This document shows, piece by piece, positions 32,423 through 40,589 of a stretch of DNA of 64,000 nucleotides. The notes under the pieces were generated by a model, which was given only the letters and a program-made list of their open reading frames with translations, searched no databases and was not told the DNA's origin. The stretch lies in contig CAKSJG010000011.1 of NCBI GenBank assembly GCA_934463165.1, positions 14,783-78,782 of the forward strand, in the 5' to 3' direction. Position 1 is the first letter of the stretch. Each line of letters begins with the position of its first letter. Both the position numbers and the translations under genes were made by a program. This stretch comes from an uncultured Clostridia bacterium (GTDB lineage: Bacteria > Bacillota > Clostridia > UMGS1810).

Positions 32423-32968
32423 TTACTTCTTAGAACCTGTTTTACCTTCCTTACGTCTTATAACCTCATCAGCATATTTGATACCCTTGCCTTTATACGG
32501 TTCAGGCATTCTCTTTTCTCTGATGATAGCAGCAATCTGGCCGACAACCTGATTGTCTATACCTTTTACTATAATAGTGTTCGGGTCCGGAGCTTCAAGT
32601 GTGTAATCTTCTCCGTCTTCAACCTCTACAGGATGAGAATATCCCAATGTAAGAATAAGCTTTTTACCCTGTTTCTGGCATCTGTAACCTACACCGTTTA
32701 TCTGAAGTGTTTTTTCGAAGCCGTTTGTTACACCCGTAACCATGTTGTTAAGAAGGCTTCTTGTAAGACCGTGAAGTGATTTGTGAACTTTGTCTTCCGA
32801 CGGTCTTTCAACAATTACCTGGCTTCCTTCAACCTTAATAATCATTTCGGGATGAAGTGTCTTTGTAAGTGTGCCTTTGGGACCCTTAACGGTAACTGTG
32901 TTATTATCATCGATCTTTATATCCACCCCTGCGGGGATATCGATCGGCATTCTACCTATTCTGGACAA
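32423..32968 (-). CDS. rplF: 50S ribosomal protein L6
   Basis: 181 residues, two repeated domains; start SRIGRMPIDIPAGVDI and C-terminal PEPYKGKGIKYADEVIRRKEGK. Part of the spc gene set. Confidence 0.98.
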   Translation of the reverse strand: MSRIGRMPIDIPAGVDIKIDDNNTVTVKGPKGTLTKTLHPEMIIKVEGSQVIVERPSEDKVHKSLHGLTRSLLNNMVTGVTNGFEKTLQINGVGYRCQKQGKKLILTLGYSHPVEVEDGEDYTLEAPDPNTIIVKGIDNQVVGQIAAIIREKRMPEPYKGKGIKYADEVIRRKEGKTGSKK

Positions 32969-32985
32969 TTCTTTTCACCTCCGCC

Positions 32986-33384
32986 TTACCATACAAACGC
33001 TAAAACTTCGCCGCCGACATTAAGCTTTCTTGCTTCCTTATCGGTCATAATACCTTTAGAAGTAGAAATGATTGCGATGCCAAGTCCTTTAAGCACCTTC
33101 GGTAAGTTTTCTTTACTAGCGTATACTCTGAGTCCCGGCTTAGATACTCTCTTAAGACCGGTAATAACCTGCTGCTTGTTTGGGCCGTATTTAAGATCAA
33201 TCTTAATAATGCCCTGGATTTTATCCTCTATAACTTCATATCCGTTGATATAACCCTCATCATTTAATATCTTAGCTATTTCGATTCTGATTTTTGAGGC
33301 AGGAATATTTACGGATTCATGTTTTGAAGAATTTGCATTCCTGATACGGGTAAGCATATCAGCGATAGGATCGGTGATTTGCAT
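32986..33384 (-). CDS. rpsH: 30S ribosomal protein S8
   Basis: 132 residues: ITDPIADMLTRIRNANSSKH, RVYASKENLPKVLKGLGIAIISTSKGIMTD. In other bacteria S8 represses the spc operon through this region; no helix mimic was traced here. Confidence 0.98.
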   Translation of the reverse strand: MQITDPIADMLTRIRNANSSKHESVNIPASKIRIEIAKILNDEGYINGYEVIEDKIQGIIKIDLKYGPNKQQVITGLKRVSKPGLRVYASKENLPKVLKGLGIAIISTSKGIMTDKEARKLNVGGEVLAFVW

Positions 33385-33426
33385 TGTGCTACCTCCTTTT
33401 TTAAATCTTTGTAACCTTCTTTAATT

Positions 33427-33612
33427 TTACCAACTTGCCTTTTTAACACCGGGAATCTGACCTTTGTATGCCAATTCTCTGAAGCAAATACGGCAGATGC
33501 CGAATTTTCTGAGATATGCATGCGGTCTTCCGCAGATTTTACATCTGGTATATTCACGGGTTTTATATTTTTGCGGCTTTTGCTGCTTTAAAATCATTGC
33601 TTTTTTTGCCAT
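33427..33612 (-). CDS. rpsZ: 30S ribosomal protein S14 type Z
   Basis: 61 residues with the zinc set CKICGRPH...FGICRICFRELA (two CXXC pairs), the short zinc form usual in Firmicutes. Located between rplE and rpsH. Confidence 0.98.
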   Translation of the reverse strand: MAKKAMILKQQKPQKYKTREYTRCKICGRPHAYLRKFGICRICFRELAYKGQIPGVKKASW

Positions 33613-33629
33613 GTGATTATACCCTCCAA

Positions 33630-34166
33630 TTATTTATAGAACGGAGCGCCCATAAGGCTAAGGAGCTCTCTTGCTTCTTCATCCGTGTTAGCGGTTGTAA
33701 CAAAGATGATATCCATTCCTCTGATTTTGTCTATCTTATCATAATCTATTTCCGGGAATATAAGCTGTTCCTTAATACCCAGAGCATAGTTTCCTCTGCC
33801 GTCGAAGGAGTTCGGGTTAATACCGCGAAAATCTCTTACTCTCGGGAGAGCTATGTTAAATAATCTGTCCATGAACTCATACATTCTGTCACTTCTCAGT
33901 GTAACTTTGCATCCGAGGTTCATGCCTTCTCTTATTTTAAAGTTGGCTACAGATTTTTTTGCTTTTGTAATAACGGGCTTCTGTCCTGTTATAGCTGCGA
34001 GGTCGCTTGCAGCGGCTTCAAGAGCTTTAGCATTATCCTTTGCTTCACCAACACCGATATTTATAACGATCTTATCGAACTTCGGAATCTGCATCGGGCT
34101 TTTATATCCGAACTTCTCCATAAGAGCTTTTCTTGCTTCTTCGTACTTTGCTCTCATACTGTTCAT
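33630..34166 (-). CDS. rplE: 50S ribosomal protein L5
   Basis: 178 residues. Binds 5S rRNA and P-tRNA region. Blocks: KIVINIGVGEAKDNAKALE, KPVITKAKKSVANFKIREGM, and the C-terminal GMDIIFVTTANTDEEARELL. ATG 34166 has GGAGG at 10 bases. Confidence 0.98.
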   Translation of the reverse strand: MNSMRAKYEEARKALMEKFGYKSPMQIPKFDKIVINIGVGEAKDNAKALEAAASDLAAITGQKPVITKAKKSVANFKIREGMNLGCKVTLRSDRMYEFMDRLFNIALPRVRDFRGINPNSFDGRGNYALGIKEQLIFPEIDYDKIDKIRGMDIIFVTTANTDEEARELLSLMGAPFYK

Positions 34167-34190
34167 GAGTCAAAATCCTCCTTCCTGTTA

Positions 34191-34514
34191 TCAGTCTATA
34201 ATTTCAAGACAGTTTTTGCACATTCTTGCTTTTTTACCGTCAGCGAGAAGTTTGTATCCTATACGTGTAGGTTTGCCGCATTTATTGCATATGTGCATAA
34301 CCTTGCATGCAAAAATCGGGGCTTCCTGCTTAACGATACCACCGGTTTCACCGGCTTTTCTTGCTTTGGTGTGCTTGGTAACCGTGTTTATACCTTCAAC
34401 GATAACAGTTTTCTTTGCTGCACTTACAGAAAGGACTTTGCCCTTTTTGCCTTTATCCTTACCGGATATAACAACAACGTTATCGCCTTTTTTAATATGA
34501 ATACTGTTTTTCAT
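34191..34514 (-). CDS. rplX: 50S ribosomal protein L24
   Basis: 107 residues with a KOW motif (KKGDNVVVISGKDKGKKGKVL) and a C-terminal four-Cys site CNKCGKP...MCKNC, the zinc-binding variant. Confidence 0.97.
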   Translation of the reverse strand: MKNSIHIKKGDNVVVISGKDKGKKGKVLSVSAAKKTVIVEGINTVTKHTKARKAGETGGIVKQEAPIFACKVMHICNKCGKPTRIGYKLLADGKKARMCKNCLEIID

Positions 34515-34531
34515 TCTTAAGCCACCTCCTA

Positions 34532-34900
34532 TTAAAGAACTTCCGGTGCCAATGATAAGATCTTCATATATTCGTGGTCTCTGAGCTCTCTTGCTATAGG
34601 TCCGAATATACGCGTACCTCTCGGTGTCTTATCATCTCTTATAATAACAGCTGCATTTTCGTCAAATTTGATGTATGTTCCGTCAACTCTTCTGAGTCCT
34701 TTTACACTTCTTACGATAACAGCTTTTACAACGTCGCCTTTTTTAACAACTCCGCCGGGTGTTGCTTTTTTAACCGAAGCAACCACTACATCTCCGACAT
34801 TGGCATATTTTCTTCTGCTGCCTCCAAGTACTCTGATACACATAAGTTCTTTTGCACCGGTATTATCGGCAACTTTTAATAAAGTCTGCTGTTGAATCAC
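34532..34900 (-). CDS. rplN: 50S ribosomal protein L14
   Basis: 122 residues: IQQQTLLKVADNTGAKELMCIRVLGG and RIFGPIARELRD. The start is GTG at 34898-34900 with AGGAG at 8 bases. Confidence 0.98.
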   Translation of the reverse strand: MIQQQTLLKVADNTGAKELMCIRVLGGSRRKYANVGDVVVASVKKATPGGVVKKGDVVKAVIVRSVKGLRRVDGTYIKFDENAAVIIRDDKTPRGTRIFGPIARELRDHEYMKILSLAPEVL

Positions 34901-34926
34901 TTGAAACTCTCCTTCCTCTTGTTAGA

Positions 34927-35181
34927 TTACTGAGCTTTTTCAACTACTTCAACCAGTCTCCATCTCTTATCCTTAGAAAGAGGTCTGGTTTCCATAACCT
35001 TAACTCTGTCACCGATTCTAGCTACCTGCTCTTCATCATGAGCTTTAAGCTTATAGGTTCTCTTTACGATTTTGCCGTAAAGTTTATGTTTAACATTATA
35101 TTCAATCGCAACAACGATGGTTTTATCCATCTTATCGCTTACTACTTTACCGATACGTGTTTTTCTGTAATTACGTTCCAC
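34927..35181 (-). CDS. rpsQ: 30S ribosomal protein S17
   Basis: 84 residues, OB fold: RKTRIGKVVSDKMDKTIVV, VKRTYKLKAHDEEQVARIGDRV. GTG start at 35179-35181 with GAGGAGG upstream. Confidence 0.97.
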   Translation of the reverse strand: MERNYRKTRIGKVVSDKMDKTIVVAIEYNVKHKLYGKIVKRTYKLKAHDEEQVARIGDRVKVMETRPLSKDKRWRLVEVVEKAQ

Positions 35182-35201
35182 TTAAAATTCCTCCTCTCTT
35201 A

Positions 35202-35402
35202 TTAAACGGTCTGTTTTAATTCTCTTTCGCGAAGGACTGTTTTAATTCTGGCAATTGTTCTTTTAACATCTGTAATTACTCTCGGATTATCGAGCTGGTT
35301 TGTAGCATGCTGAAATCTGAGATTAAACAGTTCTGCCTTAAGTTCGTTTAACTTCTGCTCTAATTCTTCATTAGTCAGATCCATGATTTCATTAATTTTC
35401 AC
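35202..35402 (-). CDS. rpmC: 50S ribosomal protein L29
   Basis: About 66 residues, two helices: LTNEELEQKLNELKAELFNLRFQHATNQLDNP. The GTG at 35402 has AGGAGG at 9 bases and is preferred to the GTG at 35411. It overlaps the end of rplP by 11 bases. Confidence 0.95.
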   Translation of the reverse strand: MKINEIMDLTNEELEQKLNELKAELFNLRFQHATNQLDNPRVITDVKRTIARIKTVLRERELKQTV

Positions 35403-35817
35403 TCGAATCACCCTCCTTAGCTATGATTTTACACTTGATAGGAAGCTTGTGCATAGCAAGTCTGAGAGCTTCCTTTGCTGTTTCTTCAGCAACTCCGCCA
35501 ATTTCAAACATTACTCTGCCGGGTTTAACAACAGCAACCCAGTACTCCGGAGAACCTTTTCCGGAACCCATTCGAGTTTCAGCAGGTTTCTGTGTTACAG
35601 GTTTGTCGGGGAATATTTTAATCCAAACCTTACCGCCTCTTTTAATGTAACGAGTCATTGCAACTCTGGCAGCTTCGATCTGGTTGCTTGTAATCCATGT
35701 CGGCTCCATTGCCTGGATACCGTAATCACCGTAAGTAACAGTGTTACCGCGAAGCGCTTTACCCTTCATGCGGCCTCTCATTACTCTTCTGTATTTTACT
35801 CTTTTAGGTAACAACAT
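35392..35817 (-). CDS. rplP: 50S ribosomal protein L16
   Basis: 141 residues: LLPKRVKYRRVMRGRMKG, RVAMTRYIKRGGKVWIKIFPDKPVTQKP and RMGSGKGSPEYW. The site near the A-site tRNA is conserved. Overlaps rpmC. Confidence 0.98.
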   Translation of the reverse strand: MLLPKRVKYRRVMRGRMKGKALRGNTVTYGDYGIQAMEPTWITSNQIEAARVAMTRYIKRGGKVWIKIFPDKPVTQKPAETRMGSGKGSPEYWVAVVKPGRVMFEIGGVAEETAKEALRLAMHKLPIKCKIIAKEGDSSEN

Positions 35818-35819
35818 GA

Positions 35820-36494
35820 TTATCTGCCTCCTTTGCTCTTCTTTTCCTCGGTCTTTTTGGCAGCGTTCTTTAATACTTCACCTTTATAGATCCAAACTTT
35901 AACACCTATTTTACCGTAGGTTGTATCTGCTTCATAAAAACCGTAATCAATATCAGCTCTGAGTGTCTGGAGAGGAATTGTACCCTCGTGATAATGTTCG
36001 CTTCTTGCGATTTCGGCCCCGCCGAGTCTTCCCGAACACGAGGTCTTTATACCCTTAGCACCCATTTTCATTGCTCTCTGCATAACCTGCTTCATAGCAC
36101 GTCTGAACGAAATTCTGCGTTCCAGCTGAGAAGCGATATTTTCGGCAACGAGCTGTGCGTTAACCTCTGCATTTTTAATTTCTACTATATCGATAATAAC
36201 ATTTTTACCGATAAGTTTCTCAACCTGAGCCTTGATTTTATCTTTTTCAGCTCCGCCTTTACCGATAACAACGCCCGGCTTTGCGGTGTAAATGTGAATT
36301 CTTACTTTACTGTCCGTTCTTTCTATTTCAATCTTGGCAATTCCTGCTGAGAAAAGTGATTTTTTGAGATATTTTCTTATCTTATAGTCTTCTACCAGAT
36401 TATCGCCGAAGTTATTCTTATCAGCATACCATTTGGAATCCCAATCCTTAATAATTCCGACTCTTACTCCGTGTGGATGTACTTTCTGACCCAA
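35820..36494 (-). CDS. rpsC: 30S ribosomal protein S3
   Basis: 224 residues. GQKVHPHGVRVGIIKDWDSKWYAD start, KH domain with PGVVIGKGGAEKDKI, and the GRLGGAEIARSEHYHEGTIPL mRNA-helicase region. Lys-rich tail. Confidence 0.98.
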   Translation of the reverse strand: MGQKVHPHGVRVGIIKDWDSKWYADKNNFGDNLVEDYKIRKYLKKSLFSAGIAKIEIERTDSKVRIHIYTAKPGVVIGKGGAEKDKIKAQVEKLIGKNVIIDIVEIKNAEVNAQLVAENIASQLERRISFRRAMKQVMQRAMKMGAKGIKTSCSGRLGGAEIARSEHYHEGTIPLQTLRADIDYGFYEADTTYGKIGVKVWIYKGEVLKNAAKKTEEKKSKGGR

Positions 36495-36513
36495 GATTCT
36501 TTCCTCCTTTACC

Positions 36514-36864
36514 TTATTCTTTTTCTTTCAGAACAATTGTGATATGGCTTGTTCTCTTTCTGATTCTGAAAGCTCTGCCCTGTGCCCTCGGTCTTACTCT
36601 CTTAAGAGTCGGGCCCTGGTTGGCATAAACCTCTGCAACATAAAGTTTTTCCGTATCCATACCAAAGTTATTCTCTGCATTTGCAATGGCTGATTTGAGA
36701 AGCTTCTCAACTATTTCTGCAGCAGCTTTGGGGCTGAGCTTTAAAATAGCCATTGCCTGAGCAACATTTTTATTTCTGATTAAATCTATAACAGCTTTTA
36801 CTTTTCTTGAAGAAATTCGAGCATAACTTACTTTAGCTCTTGCTTCGGTAACAGTCTGTTCCAT
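36514..36864 (-). CDS. rplV: 50S ribosomal protein L22
   Basis: 116 residues: AKVSYARISSRKVKAVIDLIRNK and the exit-tunnel hairpin YANQGPTLKRVRPRAQGRAFRIRKRTSHI. No changes were noticed in the macrolide-contact loop. Confidence 0.98.
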   Translation of the reverse strand: MEQTVTEARAKVSYARISSRKVKAVIDLIRNKNVAQAMAILKLSPKAAAEIVEKLLKSAIANAENNFGMDTEKLYVAEVYANQGPTLKRVRPRAQGRAFRIRKRTSHITIVLKEKE

Positions 36865-36894
36865 TCGTGAATCCTCCTCTCATAGAACTTTTAA

Positions 36895-37173
36895 TTATTT
36901 TGCGCCTGTGGTTTTTGCTCCTGCATGACCTTTAAAGGTTCTTGTGGGAGCGAATTCACCGAGCTTATGGCCTACCATATCTTCCGAAACATATACCGGA
37001 ACATGCTTTCTGCCGTCATGAACAGCGATGGTATGACCTACCATTTCAGGGAATATTGTAGATGCTCTTGACCAAGTCTTAATAACTCTTTTTTCGCCGG
37101 CATCATTCATAGCATCAATTCTTTTCATAAGTCTTTCTTCGACGAAAGGACCTTTTTTTACTGATCTACCCAT
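36895..37173 (-). CDS. rpsS: 30S ribosomal protein S19
   Basis: 92 residues from ATG 37173 (GGAGG upstream): GRSVKKGPFVEERLMKRID, RASTIFPEMVGHTIAVHDGRKHVPVY and GHKLGEFAPTRTFKGH. An in-frame codon at 37191 precedes the ribosome site. Confidence 0.98.
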   Translation of the reverse strand: MGRSVKKGPFVEERLMKRIDAMNDAGEKRVIKTWSRASTIFPEMVGHTIAVHDGRKHVPVYVSEDMVGHKLGEFAPTRTFKGHAGAKTTGAK

Positions 37174-37224
37174 TATTAAACCTCCTCTCAAATTGCGGTT
37201 TTTAAAACTACCGGATAACAGGTA

Positions 37225-38058
37225 TTATTTCCCGTTTCTTCTCTTAACAATATACTTGTTGGACTGTTTGTTTTTCTTCCTCGTTTTGTATCCGAGTGTA
37301 GGTTTACCCCAAGGAGTAACAGGACTCGGCATACCGACAGGTGACTTACCTTCACCACCGCCGTGCGGATGGTCGTTCGGGTTCATAACAACACCACGGA
37401 CAGTAGGTCTCCAACCCATGTGTCTTTTCCTTCCGGCTTTACCGATAGAAATGTTTTCACTGTCTATATTACCGACAGTTCCTATTGTTGCTCTGCAGTC
37501 AAGGCTTACCATTCTTACCTCGCCCGAGGGAAGTCTTACCTGTGCGTAGCCGTTTTCTTTAGCCATAAGCTGAGCAGCATTACCGGCACTTCTTACCATC
37601 TGTGCGCCTCTTCCGGGGAAGAGCTCAATGTTGTGAATAAGTGTACCTACGGGAATATCTTTAATTAAAAGAGTATTACCCGGTTTGATATCCGCGTCGC
37701 TTCCGGATCTTACAACGTCGCCTGCCTTGAGACCAAGGGGCGCTATAATGTAAGATTTAACACCGTCTTCATACTGAATGAGAGCAATGTTAGCGGTTCT
37801 GTTCGGATCGTATTCTATAGAAAGAACAGTTGCATTGATACCGTCTTTCTGTCTTTTAAAATCAATAACTCTGTATTTTCTTCTGTTGCCGCCGCCTCTG
37901 TGACGAACTGTTATTCTACCGTAAGAGTTTCTGCCGGAGTTTTTCTTTAAAGGTTCCAGCAATGATTTTTCGGGAGCAACCTTAGAAAGTTCTTCAAAGG
38001 TTGAAACAGTCATGAATCTGCGTGCGGGAGAAGTAGGATTATATTTTTTTATTGCCAT
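37225..38058 (-). CDS. rplB: 50S ribosomal protein L2
   Basis: 277 residues: NSYGRITVRHRGGGNRRKYR, SAGNAAQLMAKENGYAQVRLPSGE and the peptidyl-transferase-linked GVVMNPNDHPHGGGEG motif with its conserved His. Confidence 0.98.
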   Translation of the reverse strand: MAIKKYNPTSPARRFMTVSTFEELSKVAPEKSLLEPLKKNSGRNSYGRITVRHRGGGNRRKYRVIDFKRQKDGINATVLSIEYDPNRTANIALIQYEDGVKSYIIAPLGLKAGDVVRSGSDADIKPGNTLLIKDIPVGTLIHNIELFPGRGAQMVRSAGNAAQLMAKENGYAQVRLPSGEVRMVSLDCRATIGTVGNIDSENISIGKAGRKRHMGWRPTVRGVVMNPNDHPHGGGEGKSPVGMPSPVTPWGKPTLGYKTRKKNKQSNKYIVKRRNGK

Positions 38059-38083
38059 TTCCGTTCACTCTCCTAACTATAAA

Positions 38084-38374
38084 TTAAGCCATGCCGTCGA
38101 AAAATTCGATTGTTTTGCTGTTTTCGGTAAGCTTAACGATTGCTTTTTTCCAATCAGCTCTTTTTCCCGATGTAGCACCCATTCTCTTAACTTTTCCGAG
38201 AACTCTTAAAGTCGTAACTTTTTCAACGCTTACGCCGAAAATTTCCTCAACGGCTTTTTTGATCTGAATCTTGTTTGCGCCGATGGCAACTTTAAAGGTG
38301 TACTTTCTGTCAGCTAACTGATCCATACTTTTTTCTGAAACAATAGGTTTTATAATGATATCGTGGTTATTCAT
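38084..38374 (-). CDS. rplW: 50S ribosomal protein L23
   Basis: 96 residues: IIKPIVSEKSMDQLADRKYTFKV, NKIQIKKAVEEIFGV and RADWKKAIVKL. It lines the tunnel exit and docks SRP and trigger factor. The start overlaps the rplD stop (TAATG). Confidence 0.97.
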   Translation of the reverse strand: MNNHDIIIKPIVSEKSMDQLADRKYTFKVAIGANKIQIKKAVEEIFGVSVEKVTTLRVLGKVKRMGATSGKRADWKKAIVKLTENSKTIEFFDGMA

Positions 38375-38997
38375 TATGCGTACACCTCCTCGATTTTGGA
38401 TATAGCGTCTTTTGTGACGATCATAATGTCATGTTTTAAAATATCATATACGTTAAGGCTTCCCATGAAGGTTGTAGTAACGCCTTTGATATTATTTGCA
38501 GATTTAACTACGTTATCGTTTTTCTCGTTTGTAACGATAAGAGCTTTTGATTCAACCTTGAGATTTTTGAGCATCTCAACAATTTTCTTTGTTTTGATTT
38601 CATCTACGGCAATATCGTCAACAACGATGATTTCATTTTCAATTGCTTTTGCACTGAGTGCAGATACCATAGCAACTTTCTTAAGCTTCTTGTTTACACG
38701 GTATCCGTAATCTCTGGGCTTGGGGCCGAGAGCGATACCACCCTTAATCCACTGTGTTGCTCTGATGCTTCCCTGTCTTGCACGGCCCGTACCTTTTTGT
38801 CTCCAGGGTTTGATGCCGCCGCCGCGTACTTCAGAACGCGTTTTTGTGTTTTGTGTACCCTGTCTCTGATTTGCAAGGTAATTAACAACAACCTGGTGAA
38901 GCGCAACTTTATTTACTTCGTGAGCGAAAACATTTTCGGAAAGTTCAACGCTTCCCACTTTGTTTCCTTCCATATTATATAAATCTAATGTTGGCAT
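38374..38997 (-). CDS. rplD: 50S ribosomal protein L4
   Basis: 207 residues with the tunnel loop RQGTQNTKTRSEVRGGGIKPWRQKGTGRARQGS. L4 is the autoregulator of S10 operons in several bacteria, which bears on the leader at 40084-40337. Overlaps rplW by one base. Confidence 0.98.
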   Translation of the reverse strand: MPTLDLYNMEGNKVGSVELSENVFAHEVNKVALHQVVVNYLANQRQGTQNTKTRSEVRGGGIKPWRQKGTGRARQGSIRATQWIKGGIALGPKPRDYGYRVNKKLKKVAMVSALSAKAIENEIIVVDDIAVDEIKTKKIVEMLKNLKVESKALIVTNEKNDNVVKSANNIKGVTTTFMGSLNVYDILKHDIMIVTKDAISKIEEVYA

Positions 38998-39025
38998 TAG
39001 TTAGTCCTCCTTTCTTAGAATTCAC

Positions 39026-39655
39026 TTATGCTTTAACTGTATCTCTAATTGTTACGATTCCACCTTTGGGACCGGGAATGGCACCCTTTACAAGAATAAG
39101 ATTCTTGTCGGCATAAACCTTAACAACATCTAAATTCTGAACCGTTACCTGTTCAACACCCATGTGTCCCGGGAGTTTTTTGTTTTTCATAACTCTCGAA
39201 GGCGTTGAGCACGCACCCAAGGAACCGACACCTCTGTGATAACCTGATCCGTGAGTCATAGGACCTCTGTGTGTTCCCCATCTCTTTGTTGTACCTGCGT
39301 ATCCCTTACCTTTACTGATACCGGTAACATCGATTTTGTCTCCTTCGCTGAAAATATCAGCTTTGAGTTCGTCGCCTACATTAAGAGCCGAATCATCTTC
39401 AAGTCTGAATTCTTTAAGATGTCTCTTATTGGCAACTCCGGCCTTTGCAAAATGACCTTTAAGGGGCTTGTTTAAAGCCTTGTCCTTGCAATCTTCAAAG
39501 CCGAACTGTACAGCATTGTAGCCGTCGTTTTCAACAGTTTTTTTCTGAACGACTACAACCGGGCCTGCTTCAACAACAGTTACCGGAACAACTGTGCCGT
39601 CTTCTGTGAAAAGCTGTGTCATTCCGAGTTTTTTTCCGATTATTGCTTTCTGCAT
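39026..39655 (-). CDS. rplC: 50S ribosomal protein L3
   Basis: 209 residues: KAIIGKKLGMTQLFTEDGTVVPVTVVEAGP and the GWGTHRGPMTHGSGYHR-like extension (here RWGTHRGPMTHGSGYHRGVG). ATG 39655 has AGGAGG; the longer frame to 39706 lies in the intergenic gap. Confidence 0.98.
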   Translation of the reverse strand: MQKAIIGKKLGMTQLFTEDGTVVPVTVVEAGPVVVVQKKTVENDGYNAVQFGFEDCKDKALNKPLKGHFAKAGVANKRHLKEFRLEDDSALNVGDELKADIFSEGDKIDVTGISKGKGYAGTTKRWGTHRGPMTHGSGYHRGVGSLGACSTPSRVMKNKKLPGHMGVEQVTVQNLDVVKVYADKNLILVKGAIPGPKGGIVTIRDTVKA

Positions 39656-39768
39656 TTTATTTCCTCCTATTTTGGTTATTGGTTGAAACTTAAGGTGTTC
39701 CAACATGACCTGCTGCTTTAGGATATGGCAGCAACCATGGCAGAATCAGAAGCTTCTGCTCATCTTCA

Positions 39769-40083
39769 TCAAACTTGCTTGATTGAAATATCAACTCCGG
39801 CAGGGAGAGATATCTTAAGAAGCGTATCGATGGTCTTAGGCGTAGGCTCTAATATATCGATGAGTCTCTTATGAGTTCTCATTTCAAACTGTTCGCGGGA
39901 ATCCTTGTACTTGTGTACAGCTCTGAGGATTGTGATGATTTCCTTCTTTGTCGGAAGGGGAATCGGTCCCGAAACCTTTGCGCCTGTTCTTTCAGCTGTC
40001 TCTACAATCTTTTTTGCGGACTGATCGATTAACTGATGATCGTAAGCCTTGAGCTTAATTCTGATTTTCTGACTTTTAGCCAT
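39769..40083 (-). CDS. rpsJ: 30S ribosomal protein S10
   Basis: 104 residues: KIRIKLKAYDHQLIDQSAKKIVETA, PLPTKKEIITILR and MRTHKRLIDI. First gene of the superoperon; fusA and tuf do not precede it. ATG 40083 follows AGGAGG. Also the NusB partner in antitermination (known). Confidence 0.98.
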   Translation of the reverse strand: MAKSQKIRIKLKAYDHQLIDQSAKKIVETAERTGAKVSGPIPLPTKKEIITILRAVHKYKDSREQFEMRTHKRLIDILEPTPKTIDTLLKISLPAGVDISIKQV

Positions 40084-40337
40084 TACAGTACCTCCTAACA
40101 TAAAATAATTTTTGGTGCCATCCGGCAGTCATAAAAACAGTACACGCATCCGCGTGTGTCATACTCTCTGATTTTAAAACCCGGCATTTAAGCATAGCTG
40201 TACCGGGGCAAAAATACAAAAAAGTATTCACTGTGACCTTGCCGCCCGTATTCAATGATTCGGACATTCTCCATGGAAATTGACCGTGAAACACACGGTC
40301 GGTAACCTCCCACTTCATCGTATGTCATGCCACACAA
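40084..40337 (-). promoter_or_regulatory. S10 operon leader RNA with attenuator-like hairpins
   Basis: About 250 bases of leader with three clear hairpins on the minus strand: GACCGTG/CACGGTC (40282-40300), CCCGGTA/TGCCGGG (40180-40207, followed by TTTT) and ACACGC/GCGTGT (40142-40157). An 80-codon frame (40076-40318) crosses the leader but shows no protein family and is probably chance. Likely role: feedback control by a ribosomal protein such as L4. Confidence 0.6.
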
Positions 40338-40342
40338 AGCAT

Positions 40343-40371
40343 ATTTTATTATATTTTTGCTTATTTTTCAA
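40343..40371 (-). promoter_or_regulatory. sigma-A promoter of the S10-spc-alpha superoperon
   Basis: TTGAAA (40366-40371), a 17-base spacer and TAAAAT (40343-40348) on the minus strand, inside an AT-rich region. Confidence 0.65.
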
Positions 40372-40489
40372 GAGTAATATTTACCTAAAACTGCAAAAAA
40401 AGACGTTTTTTAAAAATTTCGTTAAAATTGCACAACAAACCATATTGCATACTTTGTTGCACATGTACACAATAACATTCTATTTGATC

Positions 40490-40538
40490 AAAAAAACGGT
40501 TCAAAGCCTTTTAAAATAAGGACTTGAGCCGTTTTTTT
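40490..40538. terminator. terminator of the nucleoside-transporter operon
   Basis: AAAAAACGGTTCAA pairs with TTGAGCCGTTTTTTT, with AGCCTT/AAGGAC partly pairing inside. It is T-run-flanked on both strands and lies between the operon's end and the S10 promoter. 40372-40489 holds no gene. Confidence 0.8.
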
Positions 40539-40589
40539 ATATTCAACGTTAATTTTATAAAATATAGTATACAAAATGCACAAGAAAAA

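Noticed and set aside
33853..34500. A 215-codon plus-strand frame across rplE and rplX
   Set aside because: Entirely opposite two certain ribosomal genes and spans their intergenic gap; Ser/Leu-rich shadow composition.
40076..40318. 80-codon minus-strand frame in the S10 leader
   Set aside because: It starts within leader hairpins, has no ribosome site and no recognisable fold; the sequence is better explained as structured RNA.
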